Assembly (NCBI GenBank): GCA_963677395.2
Contig: OY781965.2
Location: 3,038,001-3,102,000, forward strand
Direction: 5' to 3'
Length of the DNA: 64,000 bases
Source: G963667975 sp963677395
GTDB lineage: Bacteria; Bacteroidota; Bacteroidia; Bacteroidales; G963667975
A program made the translations under genes and the position numbers. Positions 7,945 to 16,443 of this stretch are shown piece after piece. Below the pieces are notes generated by a model that saw nothing but the letters and a program-made list of their open reading frames with translations, was not told where the DNA came from and ran no database searches. Each line of letters opens with the position of its first letter. Positions within the stretch are counted from its first letter, which is position 1.

Positions 7945-7982
7945 CATCAATAGTGTTTCGAATATTTTAATTTAACGGAGTA

Positions 7983-8399
7983 TTAACGAGCATTTTTCCC
8001 TTGAAATGCTTTCGGTTGAAACTGTGATGGCTTGTTTTGATCATTATACTTAGACGGACACTTTAATAAAATATTCTGAGCCAAAAATAATGAATCTGTC
8101 ATTTTGCCGGTTACAACAACCTCCGTAGAACGTCGGAAATCCTGAGGAATCGCATCCTGAAACAATACTTTCCCAGGAACTCCTTTTTTATCGATCATCA
8201 CAAATGTAAATCCTTTGCCCGATTCCAGAACTTGTATTGCGCAGGTGGTATCTAATGTTCCGATGATGGTAAACGATTCTGCTCTGCTTTTACCAGCCTG
8301 CTGAAAATCAGAATATTTATCCGTTTTCACACTTAAACTTACCACAATACCAATCATAACCAGCAATGCCAGCAGTAAAAAAATATGTTTCGTTTTCAT
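7983..8399 (-). CDS. ccmE: CcmE-type heme chaperone, Cys variant
   Basis: A 138-residue periplasmic protein anchored by one N-terminal membrane helix (about 5-22), followed by an OB-fold domain, which is the normal CcmE plan. CcmE accepts heme from CcmABCD and passes it to the cytochrome c ligation machinery. The heme-binding motif is CPSKY (C114, Y118), that is CxxxY in place of the HxxxY of E. coli CcmE. This Cys form is known from some sulfate reducers and archaea. It is the last gene of the ccm operon here. No ccmF or ccmG follows within the window. Confidence 0.85.
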   Translation of the reverse strand: MKTKHIFLLLALLVMIGIVVSLSVKTDKYSDFQQAGKSRAESFTIIGTLDTTCAIQVLESGKGFTFVMIDKKGVPGKVLFQDAIPQDFRRSTEVVVTGKMTDSLFLAQNILLKCPSKYNDQNKPSQFQPKAFQGKNAR

Positions 8400-8405
8400 A
8401 AGTTG

Positions 8406-8546
8406 CTATTGATTAAGTGATTCTCTCAAATCTTTCAATTCTTTTTCAAGCTTCTTTACCTTTTGATTGGTCACTAATAAATAGACAAACAATCCCAAAA
8501 GAATTGTAACCAACACAGCTACAACTATAAACATTTTATTTATCAT
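8406..8546 (-). CDS. ccmD: CcmD-like small membrane protein
   Basis: A 46-codon gene between ccmC and ccmE. The product starts MINKMFIVVAVLVTILLGLF, one membrane helix, and continues with a lysine-rich charged tail (KVKKLEKELKDLRESLNQ). Size, topology and position match CcmD, the small subunit that helps release heme-loaded CcmE from CcmABC. It overlaps the end of ccmC by 11 bp and ends 6 bp before ccmE. CcmD proteins have little sequence conservation, so the call rests on context and topology. Confidence 0.75.
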   Translation of the reverse strand: MINKMFIVVAVLVTILLGLFVYLLVTNQKVKKLEKELKDLRESLNQ

Positions 8547-9228
8547 AGAAAATTTCAGATTTTAGAATTTCTAAATCATGCTTGAGCTTAGCTTGTCTGT
8601 ATCTTAATGCAAAGATTGACCAGCTCAGTAATATCCAACCCAACATCGCCGGGTAAAACACCATACGAATTGAAGGAGAAAGATTAGAAGGCATTATCGT
8701 AGGACTACTATTCCCCGGGTGAATTGATTCTCCCATACGGGGAATAATAATGATAAAGGCTATCATCAGCACAAAGGCAAACACATTGAAAACCGAACTA
8801 ATCCGGGCTTTCAGATTGGGTTCTGCAACACTCTGACGCAGTACAAAATAAGCAAGGTAGATAAGTAACGCAATGGCAGCTCCGTTCAGCTTTGTGTCGT
8901 TCACCCAAAATTGCCCCCAGGTATAATGAGCCCAAATCATTCCGGTGAAAATACCAAGAAATCCAAAAATCAAACCAGTAAAAGCTGACTCTCTGGCTTT
9001 TAAATCAAATTCTATCTTGTTTGTTTTCAGATACTTAAGACTCTGAACAAAGGATGTCACAAACATTACAACCATCCCTGCCCACATTCCTACGTGGTAG
9101 AATATATTACGCATGGTTTCACCGATAAAACTTTCGGGAACTGATATAAGAAATCCGGCAATCACTGCATAAAATAAAAAAGTAAAAGCCAGTATATCGC
9201 GAAGTAAGCTCAGTTTGTTTTGACTCAT
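8536..9228 (-). CDS. ccmC: Heme export permease CcmC
   Basis: The start at 9228 (MSQNKLSLLRDILAF) is chosen. The longer frame up to 9399 runs back into ccmB and gives non-membrane sequence. The 230-residue product has about six membrane helices and the family signature region HVGMWAGMV (periplasmic His) and WAHYTWGQFWVNDTK, the counterpart of the tryptophan-rich heme-handling WWD segment. CcmC places heme on CcmE. The gene lies 2 bp after ccmB. Confidence 0.92.
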   Translation of the reverse strand: MSQNKLSLLRDILAFTFLFYAVIAGFLISVPESFIGETMRNIFYHVGMWAGMVVMFVTSFVQSLKYLKTNKIEFDLKARESAFTGLIFGFLGIFTGMIWAHYTWGQFWVNDTKLNGAAIALLIYLAYFVLRQSVAEPNLKARISSVFNVFAFVLMIAFIIIIPRMGESIHPGNSSPTIMPSNLSPSIRMVFYPAMLGWILLSWSIFALRYRQAKLKHDLEILKSEIFYDK

Positions 9229-9230
9229 TA

Positions 9231-9890
9231 TTATTCTCTCCAGATGTAAGGAAACAAAATCATCCCCATTGCAATCACTGCTACATCGAGTAAAGCAAGG
9301 AGCAGAAATAGAACAATTAAATTCTGATTTGGTTGAATGCTCATAGCTTTGCATTGCGAAACCAACAGTTTTATAAAAGGGATCATGATGGGGAAGCACA
9401 TCACAGCCAATATAGTAAAGTTACCGGATGCTCTTGATGCAATTCCCGAAAAAAGCGTAAAAACTCCTGCAATTCCGGTAGTCCCGAGAAACAAAACTCC
9501 CAGAAACTGCAAAGGTTCTTTCACCGGGTTGATCAGAAACAGAGCCATCACCCCCCAAATCAACAAACCACAAAGGAATAACAACAGAATATGATAAAGC
9601 GTTTTCGACAAAATAATCTGAGCAGGGGAAGCCAATTGTGCCAGATAATACTGACGGCTCTGGTGTTCAACCAAAAAGCTCTTTACCACAGCCTGTATTG
9701 AAACAAATACCAGAATAATCCAGTAATAAGACCACCATTCCGATTGGCTCACCACACCTTCAGTGGTATAATAAACCAAAAAAGCAACTGCCAGTACAAA
9801 CAAACCCAGTGAAGAAATTGCGTAACGGGTTTTCAGCTCCAACGCAATCTCCTTTTTCATTAAGGCTCCGATAATCTGTAATTTACTCAT
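9231..9890 (-). CDS. ccmB: Heme exporter subunit CcmB
   Basis: A 219-residue polytopic membrane protein of the CcmB family. It opens with MSKLQIIGALMKKEIALELKT, typical for the family, and has about six hydrophobic helices. It would form the membrane part of the CcmAB transporter. The ATPase gene ccmA is not in this operon and must lie elsewhere. It directly abuts the upstream UPF0316 gene with no spacer and precedes ccmC by 2 bp. Confidence 0.92.
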   Translation of the reverse strand: MSKLQIIGALMKKEIALELKTRYAISSLGLFVLAVAFLVYYTTEGVVSQSEWWSYYWIILVFVSIQAVVKSFLVEHQSRQYYLAQLASPAQIILSKTLYHILLLFLCGLLIWGVMALFLINPVKEPLQFLGVLFLGTTGIAGVFTLFSGIASRASGNFTILAVMCFPIMIPFIKLLVSQCKAMSIQPNQNLIVLFLLLALLDVAVIAMGMILFPYIWRE

Positions 9891-10475
9891 TTATTTACTT
9901 TTACGAGCGCCAAGATTTACAAAATCGAGCAGTGAACGTTTTTTGCTCATTCTGAAAATACCTTCTTTCACCGCTTTAACTTCCTCCACGGAGTAAAATG
10001 CCTGAGGTAATTTCTCATTTACAAGCGATATAAAATGCTCTAAATCTTTTCGTTTGATGATGGCAAAGACGATTTTCACCTTTCCCGATCTTCCTTCCGC
10101 ATCCACCAGCGTATAACCATAGTTATGTTCTTTCATAGAATGTGTAAGCTCTGTTGAATCCTCCTTTGGGATAACCCTGACTATTAAATTTCCGATTGAA
10201 AGTTTATTATCAATCAGAATCCCAATGTAATTTCCCATTGCGAAACCAGCAGCATAAGCAATAAAGCAGACAAAATTATCGAGATGATTCAAAATTTCAC
10301 GGATTGCCAGCAGCCAAATCAGGGATTCAAAAAAACCAAGGAAGGGAGCCAGATTCTTATAACCCTTTGAAATAAAAATCATTCGGAGCGTGCCCAGTGA
10401 CTGATCACTGATACGTGCCAAAAAGATTAAAAAGGGCAGCACAACCCAGGTAAATAAAGCAGAAGTGGTAATCAT
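9891..10475 (-). CDS. UPF0316/DUF2179 membrane protein
   Basis: A 194-residue protein with three membrane helices in the first 100 residues (segment RISDQSLGTLRMIFISKGYK is characteristic of the family), then a cytoplasmic DUF2179-type domain (about 105-175) with GYTLVDAEGRSGKVKIVF. The function of this family is unknown. It leads the ccm operon and abuts ccmB with no intergenic base, so it is translated with the heme exporter genes. Whether it takes part in cytochrome maturation is not known. Confidence 0.85.
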   Translation of the reverse strand: MITTSALFTWVVLPFLIFLARISDQSLGTLRMIFISKGYKNLAPFLGFFESLIWLLAIREILNHLDNFVCFIAYAAGFAMGNYIGILIDNKLSIGNLIVRVIPKEDSTELTHSMKEHNYGYTLVDAEGRSGKVKIVFAIIKRKDLEHFISLVNEKLPQAFYSVEEVKAVKEGIFRMSKKRSLLDFVNLGARKSK

Positions 10476-10495
10476 AACGTAAAATTATGTTTCTG

Positions 10496-10503
10496 CGAAA
10501 ATA
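10496..10503 (-). promoter_or_regulatory. Putative -7 box of the ccm operon
   Basis: The minus strand reads TATTTTCG, one base from the TAnnTTTG consensus, 20 bp upstream of the UPF0316 start. No -33 element is evident. Confidence 0.35.
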
Positions 10504-10671
10504 CGATGTAATGCAATATGAATGAAATGATCTTTAAAAAAGGGACAATAACTATTTTGTTAATATTGTAAATATTCCTCACATTCACATTGTCAGCCTA
10601 CTAGCTATTGTTGAATAAATAGCTTAACAATTTTTAACAGCAAACAGAAAAATAAATTTAACAGGTAAACG

Positions 10672-10679
10672 TAATTTTG
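10672..10679 (+). promoter_or_regulatory. -7 box of the moxR-bat operon
   Basis: TAATTTTG followed by C matches TAnnTTTG. Transcription would start near 10686, so the ATG at 10701 rather than 10689 is the likely moxR start. A -33 TTTG is not obvious. Confidence 0.5.
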
Positions 10680-10700
10680 CTTGACTAAATGATCATCACT

Positions 10701-11696
10701 ATGACTGATACTTTTGATATTCGTGAAATCAACGAAAAAATCCAACGTGAAAGTGCGTTTGTTGACCTGTTAACCATGGAATTACGCAAGGTAATTGTAG
10801 GTCAGAAGCACATGGTAGAACGAATGCTGATAGGCTTATTATCAAATGGCCATATTTTACTTGAAGGAGTTCCCGGACTGGCAAAAACACTTGCAATTAA
10901 TTCGATGGCCAATGCTATTCAGGCAAAATTCAGCCGTATTCAGTTTACGCCCGATCTTTTACCGGCCGACCTCATCGGAACCATGATCTACAGCCAGAAA
11001 AATGAAGAGTTCGTGGTTAAAAAGGGTCCTGTTTTTGCAAACTTCATTCTTGCTGACGAAATTAACCGTGCTCCGGCAAAGGTACAAAGCGCACTGTTGG
11101 AAGCTATGCAGGAAAAACAGGTAACGATTGGTGAAAAAACGTTCAAACTGGAAGAACCATTTCTGGTTATGGCTACTCAAAACCCTATAGAACAAGAAGG
11201 AACATACCCACTTCCGGAAGCTCAGGTTGACCGTTTTATGCTGAAAGTAGTAATCAGCTATCCTAAAAAGGAGGAAGAAAAACTGATTATGCGTCAAAAT
11301 ATTCAAAACGAGTTTCCAAAAGTAAGCCAGGTTTTGAAACCTGAAGATATCATCAACGCCCGTAATGTTTGTCGCGAAGTATATCTGGACGAAAAAATCG
11401 AAAATTATATTACCGACATCGTTTTTGCAACCCGCTATCCGGCAGATTATAAACTTGCAAAATTCAAAAACCTTATCAATTATGGAGGTTCTCCACGTGC
11501 AAGCATTAATCTAGCTCTGGCTTCCAAAGCGTATGCATTTATCAAACGCAGAGGATATGTTATTCCGGAAGACGTTCGTGCAATTTGCCACGACGTGTTA
11601 CGTCACAGAATAGGGTTAAGCTACGAAGCTGAAGCTGAAAATATTACTACCGAAGAAATCATCAGCGAAATATTGAACAGTGTGGAAGTGCCTTAA
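10701..11696 (+). CDS. MoxR-family AAA+ ATPase
   Basis: A 331-residue AAA+ chaperone-like ATPase from the chosen start MTDTFDIREIN. Walker A is LLEGVPGLAKT (about 58-68), Walker B is FILADEINRA (about 117-126), sensor 1 lies in MATQNPIEQEGTYPLPEAQ, and a C-terminal lid follows. MoxR ATPases work with von Willebrand factor A (VWA) proteins, and here the gene heads a run of VWA genes. It is the first gene of the Bat operon, followed after 50 bp by the DUF58 gene. Confidence 0.95.
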   Translation: MTDTFDIREINEKIQRESAFVDLLTMELRKVIVGQKHMVERMLIGLLSNGHILLEGVPGLAKTLAINSMANAIQAKFSRIQFTPDLLPADLIGTMIYSQKNEEFVVKKGPVFANFILADEINRAPAKVQSALLEAMQEKQVTIGEKTFKLEEPFLVMATQNPIEQEGTYPLPEAQVDRFMLKVVISYPKKEEEKLIMRQNIQNEFPKVSQVLKPEDIINARNVCREVYLDEKIENYITDIVFATRYPADYKLAKFKNLINYGGSPRASINLALASKAYAFIKRRGYVIPEDVRAICHDVLRHRIGLSYEAEAENITTEEIISEILNSVEVP

Positions 11697-11746
11697 CAAG
11701 GTGCAACTGAGAAAATCATTTATTTCACTCATTTTCATATATTGCT

Positions 11747-12622
11747 ATGGAAACTACTGATTTATTAAAAAAAGTTCGCAAAATTGAAATCAAAACCCGT
11801 GGATTGTCAAGCCACATCTTTTCGGGGCAGTATCATAGTGCCTTTAAAGGGAAGGGGATTGCTTTCAGCGAAGTGCGTGAATACAATTACGGAGATGATA
11901 CCCGTTCAATCGACTGGAACGTAACGGCTCGCTTCAACCATCCTTACATTAAGATATTTGAAGAAGAGCGTGAGATGACCGTAATGCTGCTGATTGATGT
12001 GAGTGGCTCCAATCAATTCGGGACAAAACGTTATTTCAAACAGGATATGATTGCCGAAATTGCTGCAATACTTTCATTTTCAGCAATTCAGAATAACGAT
12101 AAAGTTGGAGTAATTTTCTTTAGTGATAAAATTGAAAAGTTTATTCCTCCCAAAAAAGGATCTTCTCATATTTTGCGCATCATCAGAGAACTACTTGATA
12201 CTAAATCCACTTCAACCCGCACAAATATTAATCAGGCTTTTGAATATTTTTCAAAGGTTATCAAAAAGCGCTGTACAGCTTTCATTTTTTCAGACTTTTT
12301 GGATGCAGGATATGACGACGCTTTGAAAATTGCAAACAAACGTCATGATTTAGTAGCAGTAAAAGTGTTTGACGAACGTGAAAGTTATCTGCCTGACATC
12401 GGATTGGTTCGTATGAAAAATCCCGAAACCGGAACAGAACTTTGGGTGGACACTTCTGATATCCAGCTCCGTAAAAACTATCAGCTTTGGTGGACGAAAC
12501 ATGAAAAACAACTTAACGAAACTTTTTCACGCTTTGGAATCGATTCCGTAAGCCTGCATACCGATCAGGATTATGTTCGACCACTCCTAAACCTGTTTAA
12601 ACGAAGAGAAAGCCGAAAATGA
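11747..12622 (+). CDS. DUF58 protein with a VWA-like fold
   Basis: A 291-residue soluble protein. The DUF58 signature is GEVREYNYGDDTRSIDWNVTAR-like: YGDDTRSIDWN lies near residues 47-57. A metal-ion-dependent adhesion site, DVSGS, lies near 85, followed by a VWA-like domain. DUF58 proteins are the standard partner of MoxR ATPases. The last 4 bp overlap the start of the next gene, so translation is coupled. Confidence 0.92.
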   Translation: METTDLLKKVRKIEIKTRGLSSHIFSGQYHSAFKGKGIAFSEVREYNYGDDTRSIDWNVTARFNHPYIKIFEEEREMTVMLLIDVSGSNQFGTKRYFKQDMIAEIAAILSFSAIQNNDKVGVIFFSDKIEKFIPPKKGSSHILRIIRELLDTKSTSTRTNINQAFEYFSKVIKKRCTAFIFSDFLDAGYDDALKIANKRHDLVAVKVFDERESYLPDIGLVRMKNPETGTELWVDTSDIQLRKNYQLWWTKHEKQLNETFSRFGIDSVSLHTDQDYVRPLLNLFKRRESRK

Positions 12623-13599
12623 GTTATAACACTATATCATTCAAACAGATAATTTTATTTTTAGTCCTGTTTATCCTTACGGTTTCTGTTAAAGGACAGG
12701 AGGTGAAATTTACGTCAAAAGTTGACACCTCATCTATCATTTTGGGCGATCAGATAAAGCTAAAATTAGAGTTGTCGGCTCCAAAAGATTATATCTTGAA
12801 TATTCCTCAACAGGATGATTCATTGTTAAATCCTTTTGAAGTCATCGCGAACAAGGATACGCTGCTTAAAGATCTGAATCCTGTAAAATATCAACGGGAT
12901 TATTTAATAACTGCCTATGATTCAGGCTGGCATAAAATAGGACCTTTTGCTGCTCAGTTTCAAAAACCCGGCGATTCAGTCTGGACAACTATTTTTACAG
13001 ACTCATTAATGATCTTTGTGAATACTCCGGTTGTAGATACAACCAAAGCATTTAAAGATATCAAAGATGTTCTCGGAGAGCCGTTAACCCTTGAAGAAAT
13101 TCTTCCATATACCATTGGTGGACTTGCCGTTGCACTGATTATTTTCCTCATCATCTACTACATAAAAAGACGACAAAAAAACAAGCCGTTTATCAAGCTA
13201 CCATCCCGGCCAAAACTTCCGCCATACGAACTGGCTATACAATCGCTTGAATCTTTGCGCGTAAAACGATTATGGCAAAATGATCAAATCAAAGAATACT
13301 ACACCGAACTTACAGATATTCTCCGAAATTACATTGAAGGTCAGTTCAAAATTAAAGCCATAGAAATGACTTCAGATGAAATTATGGAATCATATCAGGA
13401 ATACCGAAACGATACACAACTACTCTACTTACTCCGAAACGTATTACGTATTGCCGATCTGGTGAAATTTGCGAAAGAAAAGCCACTCCCGTCCGAACAC
13501 GACAAAGCACTGCAAGATACAATTGAGTTTGTGCAAACCTCCTATAAAACGATAATGATGAATAATGGTCAAACTTCTGATGAAGCTTTAAAACAGTAA
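12619..13599 (+). CDS. BatD-like single-pass membrane protein
   Basis: A 326-residue protein: signal peptide ending at VKGQ (about residue 27), an extracytoplasmic beta-rich domain resembling the first part of BatD, one membrane helix (LTIGGLAVALIIFLIIYY-like, about 160-182), a basic stop-transfer stretch, and a cytoplasmic helical domain. The cytoplasmic part (YTELTDILRNYIEGQFKIKA followed by TSDEI) resembles the tail of the BatD encoded at 16444-18297. It looks like a shortened paralogue of BatD. It is coupled to the DUF58 gene by a 4-bp overlap and lies 4 bp before batA. Exact function unknown. Confidence 0.75.
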   Translation: MSYNTISFKQIILFLVLFILTVSVKGQEVKFTSKVDTSSIILGDQIKLKLELSAPKDYILNIPQQDDSLLNPFEVIANKDTLLKDLNPVKYQRDYLITAYDSGWHKIGPFAAQFQKPGDSVWTTIFTDSLMIFVNTPVVDTTKAFKDIKDVLGEPLTLEEILPYTIGGLAVALIIFLIIYYIKRRQKNKPFIKLPSRPKLPPYELAIQSLESLRVKRLWQNDQIKEYYTELTDILRNYIEGQFKIKAIEMTSDEIMESYQEYRNDTQLLYLLRNVLRIADLVKFAKEKPLPSEHDKALQDTIEFVQTSYKTIMMNNGQTSDEALKQ

Positions 13600-13603
13600 A
13601 ACT

Positions 13604-14599
13604 ATGCTGAATCATCTGGAATTTGCAAACCCTGAATATTTTTACCTCTTTCTGTTGATTCCGGCACTCATTTTCTGGTACTGGCTTCGAAGAAAAAGGG
13701 CTTATCCATACCTCATTTTTTCGAATACAGAACTATTCGAAAAAAGCGGCAGAAATCTGAAAGTAAGAATGATGTTTCTTCCATTCCTTTTCAGATTAAT
13801 TATTCTTAGCCTTCTTTTCATTGTACTGGCTCGTCCTCAGTCTTCGTTGAAAAAACACAAGCAAAACATCGAAGGAATTGACATTATGATGGCTCTAGAC
13901 ATTTCGAGCAGTATGCTTGCCGAAGACTTTTCACCAAACCGCCTGGAGGCAGCCAAGGAAGTGGCTACCCGCTTTATTAATGGACGATCTAACGACCGGA
14001 TAGGTCTGGTTTTATTCAGTGGTGAAGCGTTTACCCAATGCCCTCTCACCTCAGATCATGCACGTTTGAAATCACTTTTCGGGAAAGTGGAAAGTGGCAT
14101 CATTGATGATGGTACTGCATTAGGGGATGGGTTGGCAACCGCAATAAACAGAATTCGTAATTCTAAGGCTATCAGCAAGGTAATCATCTTACTAACAGAT
14201 GGTGTAAATAATATGGGCTCCGTTGACCCACTGTCAGCTGCTGACATTGCCAAACTATACGGAGTGAGAGTTTACACGATTGGTGTTGGCACAATTGGAC
14301 AAGCGCCCTACCCATTTAAAACTCCATTTGGAGTTCAATATCAAAATGTTGAAGTTAGTATCGATGAACAAATCCTGAGTAAAATAGCCAGAATGACCGG
14401 AGGAAAATATTATCGTGCTACCGGAAACATGAAGCTGAGCAGCATCTTTAAACAGATTGACAAACTCGAAAAATCAAAAATAGATGTGCTTACCTACGAA
14501 AAAAAATCAGAAGAATATGCACCCTTCCTGTTGGCAGCATTACTCTTCTTCATTGTAGAGATTTTCCTTCGCTACAGAGTTTTTTCAACCATTCCTTAA
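13604..14599 (+). CDS. batA: BatA, VWA-domain membrane protein
   Basis: A 331-residue protein: two N-terminal membrane helices (about 13-28 and 58-76), a VWA domain with an intact metal site (DISSS, near residue 95) and a C-terminal helix (PFLLAALLFFIVEIFLRY-like). The Bat proteins of Bacteroides fragilis were named for aerotolerance. Their molecular role in the envelope is unsettled. The gene is followed by its paralogue batB after 9 bp. Confidence 0.92.
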   Translation: MLNHLEFANPEYFYLFLLIPALIFWYWLRRKRAYPYLIFSNTELFEKSGRNLKVRMMFLPFLFRLIILSLLFIVLARPQSSLKKHKQNIEGIDIMMALDISSSMLAEDFSPNRLEAAKEVATRFINGRSNDRIGLVLFSGEAFTQCPLTSDHARLKSLFGKVESGIIDDGTALGDGLATAINRIRNSKAISKVIILLTDGVNNMGSVDPLSAADIAKLYGVRVYTIGVGTIGQAPYPFKTPFGVQYQNVEVSIDEQILSKIARMTGGKYYRATGNMKLSSIFKQIDKLEKSKIDVLTYEKKSEEYAPFLLAALLFFIVEIFLRYRVFSTIP

Positions 14600-14608
14600 T
14601 GACGAGTC

Positions 14609-15658
14609 ATGGATCTGATACGATTTGAACATACAGAATATTTATACGGATTGCTTCTGGTTCCCATCTGGATAAGCATCTATTTTGCAATGGTGAAAGA
14701 CCGCAAAAAAGCAATCAAACTATTAGGAGATGCTCCCTTAATTGAGCGACTGTCACCTGAAACAGATAAACGCAAACACAAGCGTAAGTTTATTCTGCTT
14801 CTCACAGCATTTATTCTGTTAATCATTGCTTTTGCCAATCCTCAGATTGGTTCTAAGATAGACAAAGCAGAACGCAAAGGGATTGATTTGATGATTGCAC
14901 TGGATATTTCGAACAGTATGCTGGCCGAAGACATTAAGCCTAACCGATTATCAAGAGCAAAACAGGCACTTTCAAAGCTAATTGAAAAGCTTGAAAATGA
15001 TCGGATTGGTATTGTGATTTTTGCCGGAGGAGCTTACACTCAACTCCCGATCACAAATGATTATGCTGCTGCCAAAATGTTTGTGGATGCAATTGAAACC
15101 GACATGATTAACGAACAGGGAACTGCCATTGGAAAAGCAATTAAAACTGCTTCGGAAGCTTTCAATTTGAAAGACAAGGAAAAAAACAAAGCCATCATCG
15201 TTATTTCGGACGGTGAAAATCATGAAGATGATGCCGTTGAACAGGCCAAAATTGCCAATGAAGAAGGGATCATGGTGAATACTATCGGAATGGGATTGCC
15301 CGACGGAACCCCTATTCCTATCTATTCAAACGGAGGTGTGATCGGGTTTAAAAAAGACCGTGAAGGAAATACAGTAGTTACCAAAATCAACACCGAAATG
15401 CTTCAGCAAATTGCAGAAGCCGGAGGTGGCGAATTTGTGGGAGCAAACAATACAAACAGTGGTATTCAGCAAATATTCGAGAACCTGAAAAAGCTCGAAC
15501 AGAAAAAATACGATTCCAAAGTTTACTCCGACTACGAAGATCGTTTTCAATATTTTACAGGAATCGCTGTTCTATTGATGATTCTTGATCTTTTAATCAA
15601 ACCCCGCAGAAATAAATTTTTCAGTAAAGTAAACCTATTCGGAGAAAAGAAGGTATAA
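14609..15658 (+). CDS. batB: BatB, VWA-domain membrane protein
   Basis: A 349-residue paralogue of BatA with the same plan: N-terminal helices, a VWA domain with metal site DISNS near residue 96, TDGENHEDDA-like loop read here as SDGENHEDDA, and a final membrane helix near 315-330. BatA and BatB are expected to form a membrane complex whose VWA domains face the periplasm. It ends 1 bp before batC. Confidence 0.92.
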   Translation: MDLIRFEHTEYLYGLLLVPIWISIYFAMVKDRKKAIKLLGDAPLIERLSPETDKRKHKRKFILLLTAFILLIIAFANPQIGSKIDKAERKGIDLMIALDISNSMLAEDIKPNRLSRAKQALSKLIEKLENDRIGIVIFAGGAYTQLPITNDYAAAKMFVDAIETDMINEQGTAIGKAIKTASEAFNLKDKEKNKAIIVISDGENHEDDAVEQAKIANEEGIMVNTIGMGLPDGTPIPIYSNGGVIGFKKDREGNTVVTKINTEMLQQIAEAGGGEFVGANNTNSGIQQIFENLKKLEQKKYDSKVYSDYEDRFQYFTGIAVLLMILDLLIKPRRNKFFSKVNLFGEKKV

Positions 15659-15659
15659 G

Positions 15660-16400
15660 ATGAAAGCAAGCTGGTTTACAATTATAGCACTATTATTCAG
15701 TACTTTGCTTTTTGCACAGCAACCAAAAAAGCAAGTACGGGAAGGAAATCGTTTCTACGAAAAAAAGAACTATTCCGATGCTGAAGTACAATATCGTAAG
15801 GCATTAACCAAGGATAGCACCTATACCAAAGCTCGCTATAATCTTGGAAATGCTTTTTACAAAGAAAACAACTACGAAGAAGCTTTAAATGCCTATCAGA
15901 AAGTAGTAAACGATCCAAAAATTTCGAAAGATATTAAAGCAAAAGCTCTCCACAACATCGGAAATATCCATCTACAAAACAAAAAGCTGGAAGAAAGTAT
16001 TGAGTCATATAAACAATCACTCAAGCTTAATCCGAAAGATACTGATACAAAATATAATCTGGCTTATGCGATGAAATTGCTGCAAAAACAACAAAATCAA
16101 AACAAAAAAAACAACAAACAAGATCAGAAAAATAAAGACCAAAAAGATCAGAAAAACAAGAACAACAATAATAAAGACAAAAATAAAGACCAACAAAAAA
16201 ATCAGCAGCAACAACAACAGCAAAATAAGCAGGACGAAAAGCAAAAACAGCAACAGCAGCAACAACAACAAAAGAAACTGAAGAAAGAAGAAGCTGAACG
16301 CATGTTAGAAGCTTTACGAAATGATGAAAAGAAAACACTGGATAAACTTAAAAAACAGAAAGTTTACGGTAGTAAACAACGAATAGAAAAAGACTGGTAA
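15660..16400 (+). CDS. batC: BatC, TPR protein with a low-complexity Lys/Gln/Asn tail
   Basis: A 246-residue exported protein: signal peptide (cleavage after LLFAQ), three TPR units (about 22-135), then about 75 residues made almost only of K, Q, N and D. The DNA there is a run of AAA/CAA/CAG codons, which creates long spurious hydrophobic frames on the other strand. TPR proteins in Bat operons probably bind partner proteins. The tail is likely disordered and its length may vary between strains by slippage. Confidence 0.85.
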   Translation: MKASWFTIIALLFSTLLFAQQPKKQVREGNRFYEKKNYSDAEVQYRKALTKDSTYTKARYNLGNAFYKENNYEEALNAYQKVVNDPKISKDIKAKALHNIGNIHLQNKKLEESIESYKQSLKLNPKDTDTKYNLAYAMKLLQKQQNQNKKNNKQDQKNKDQKDQKNKNNNNKDKNKDQQKNQQQQQQQNKQDEKQKQQQQQQQQKKLKKEEAERMLEALRNDEKKTLDKLKKQKVYGSKQRIEKDW

Positions 16401-16443
16401 TAAAAAGCAGAAAAACGTATCTTCGTAAACCCTAAGAAATCGT

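Noticed and set aside
16017..16338. Two very Leu/Phe/Val-rich open frames on the minus strand within batC
   Set aside because: They are the complement of the AAA/CAA/CAG repeat that encodes the BatC tail, with no start signal of their own.
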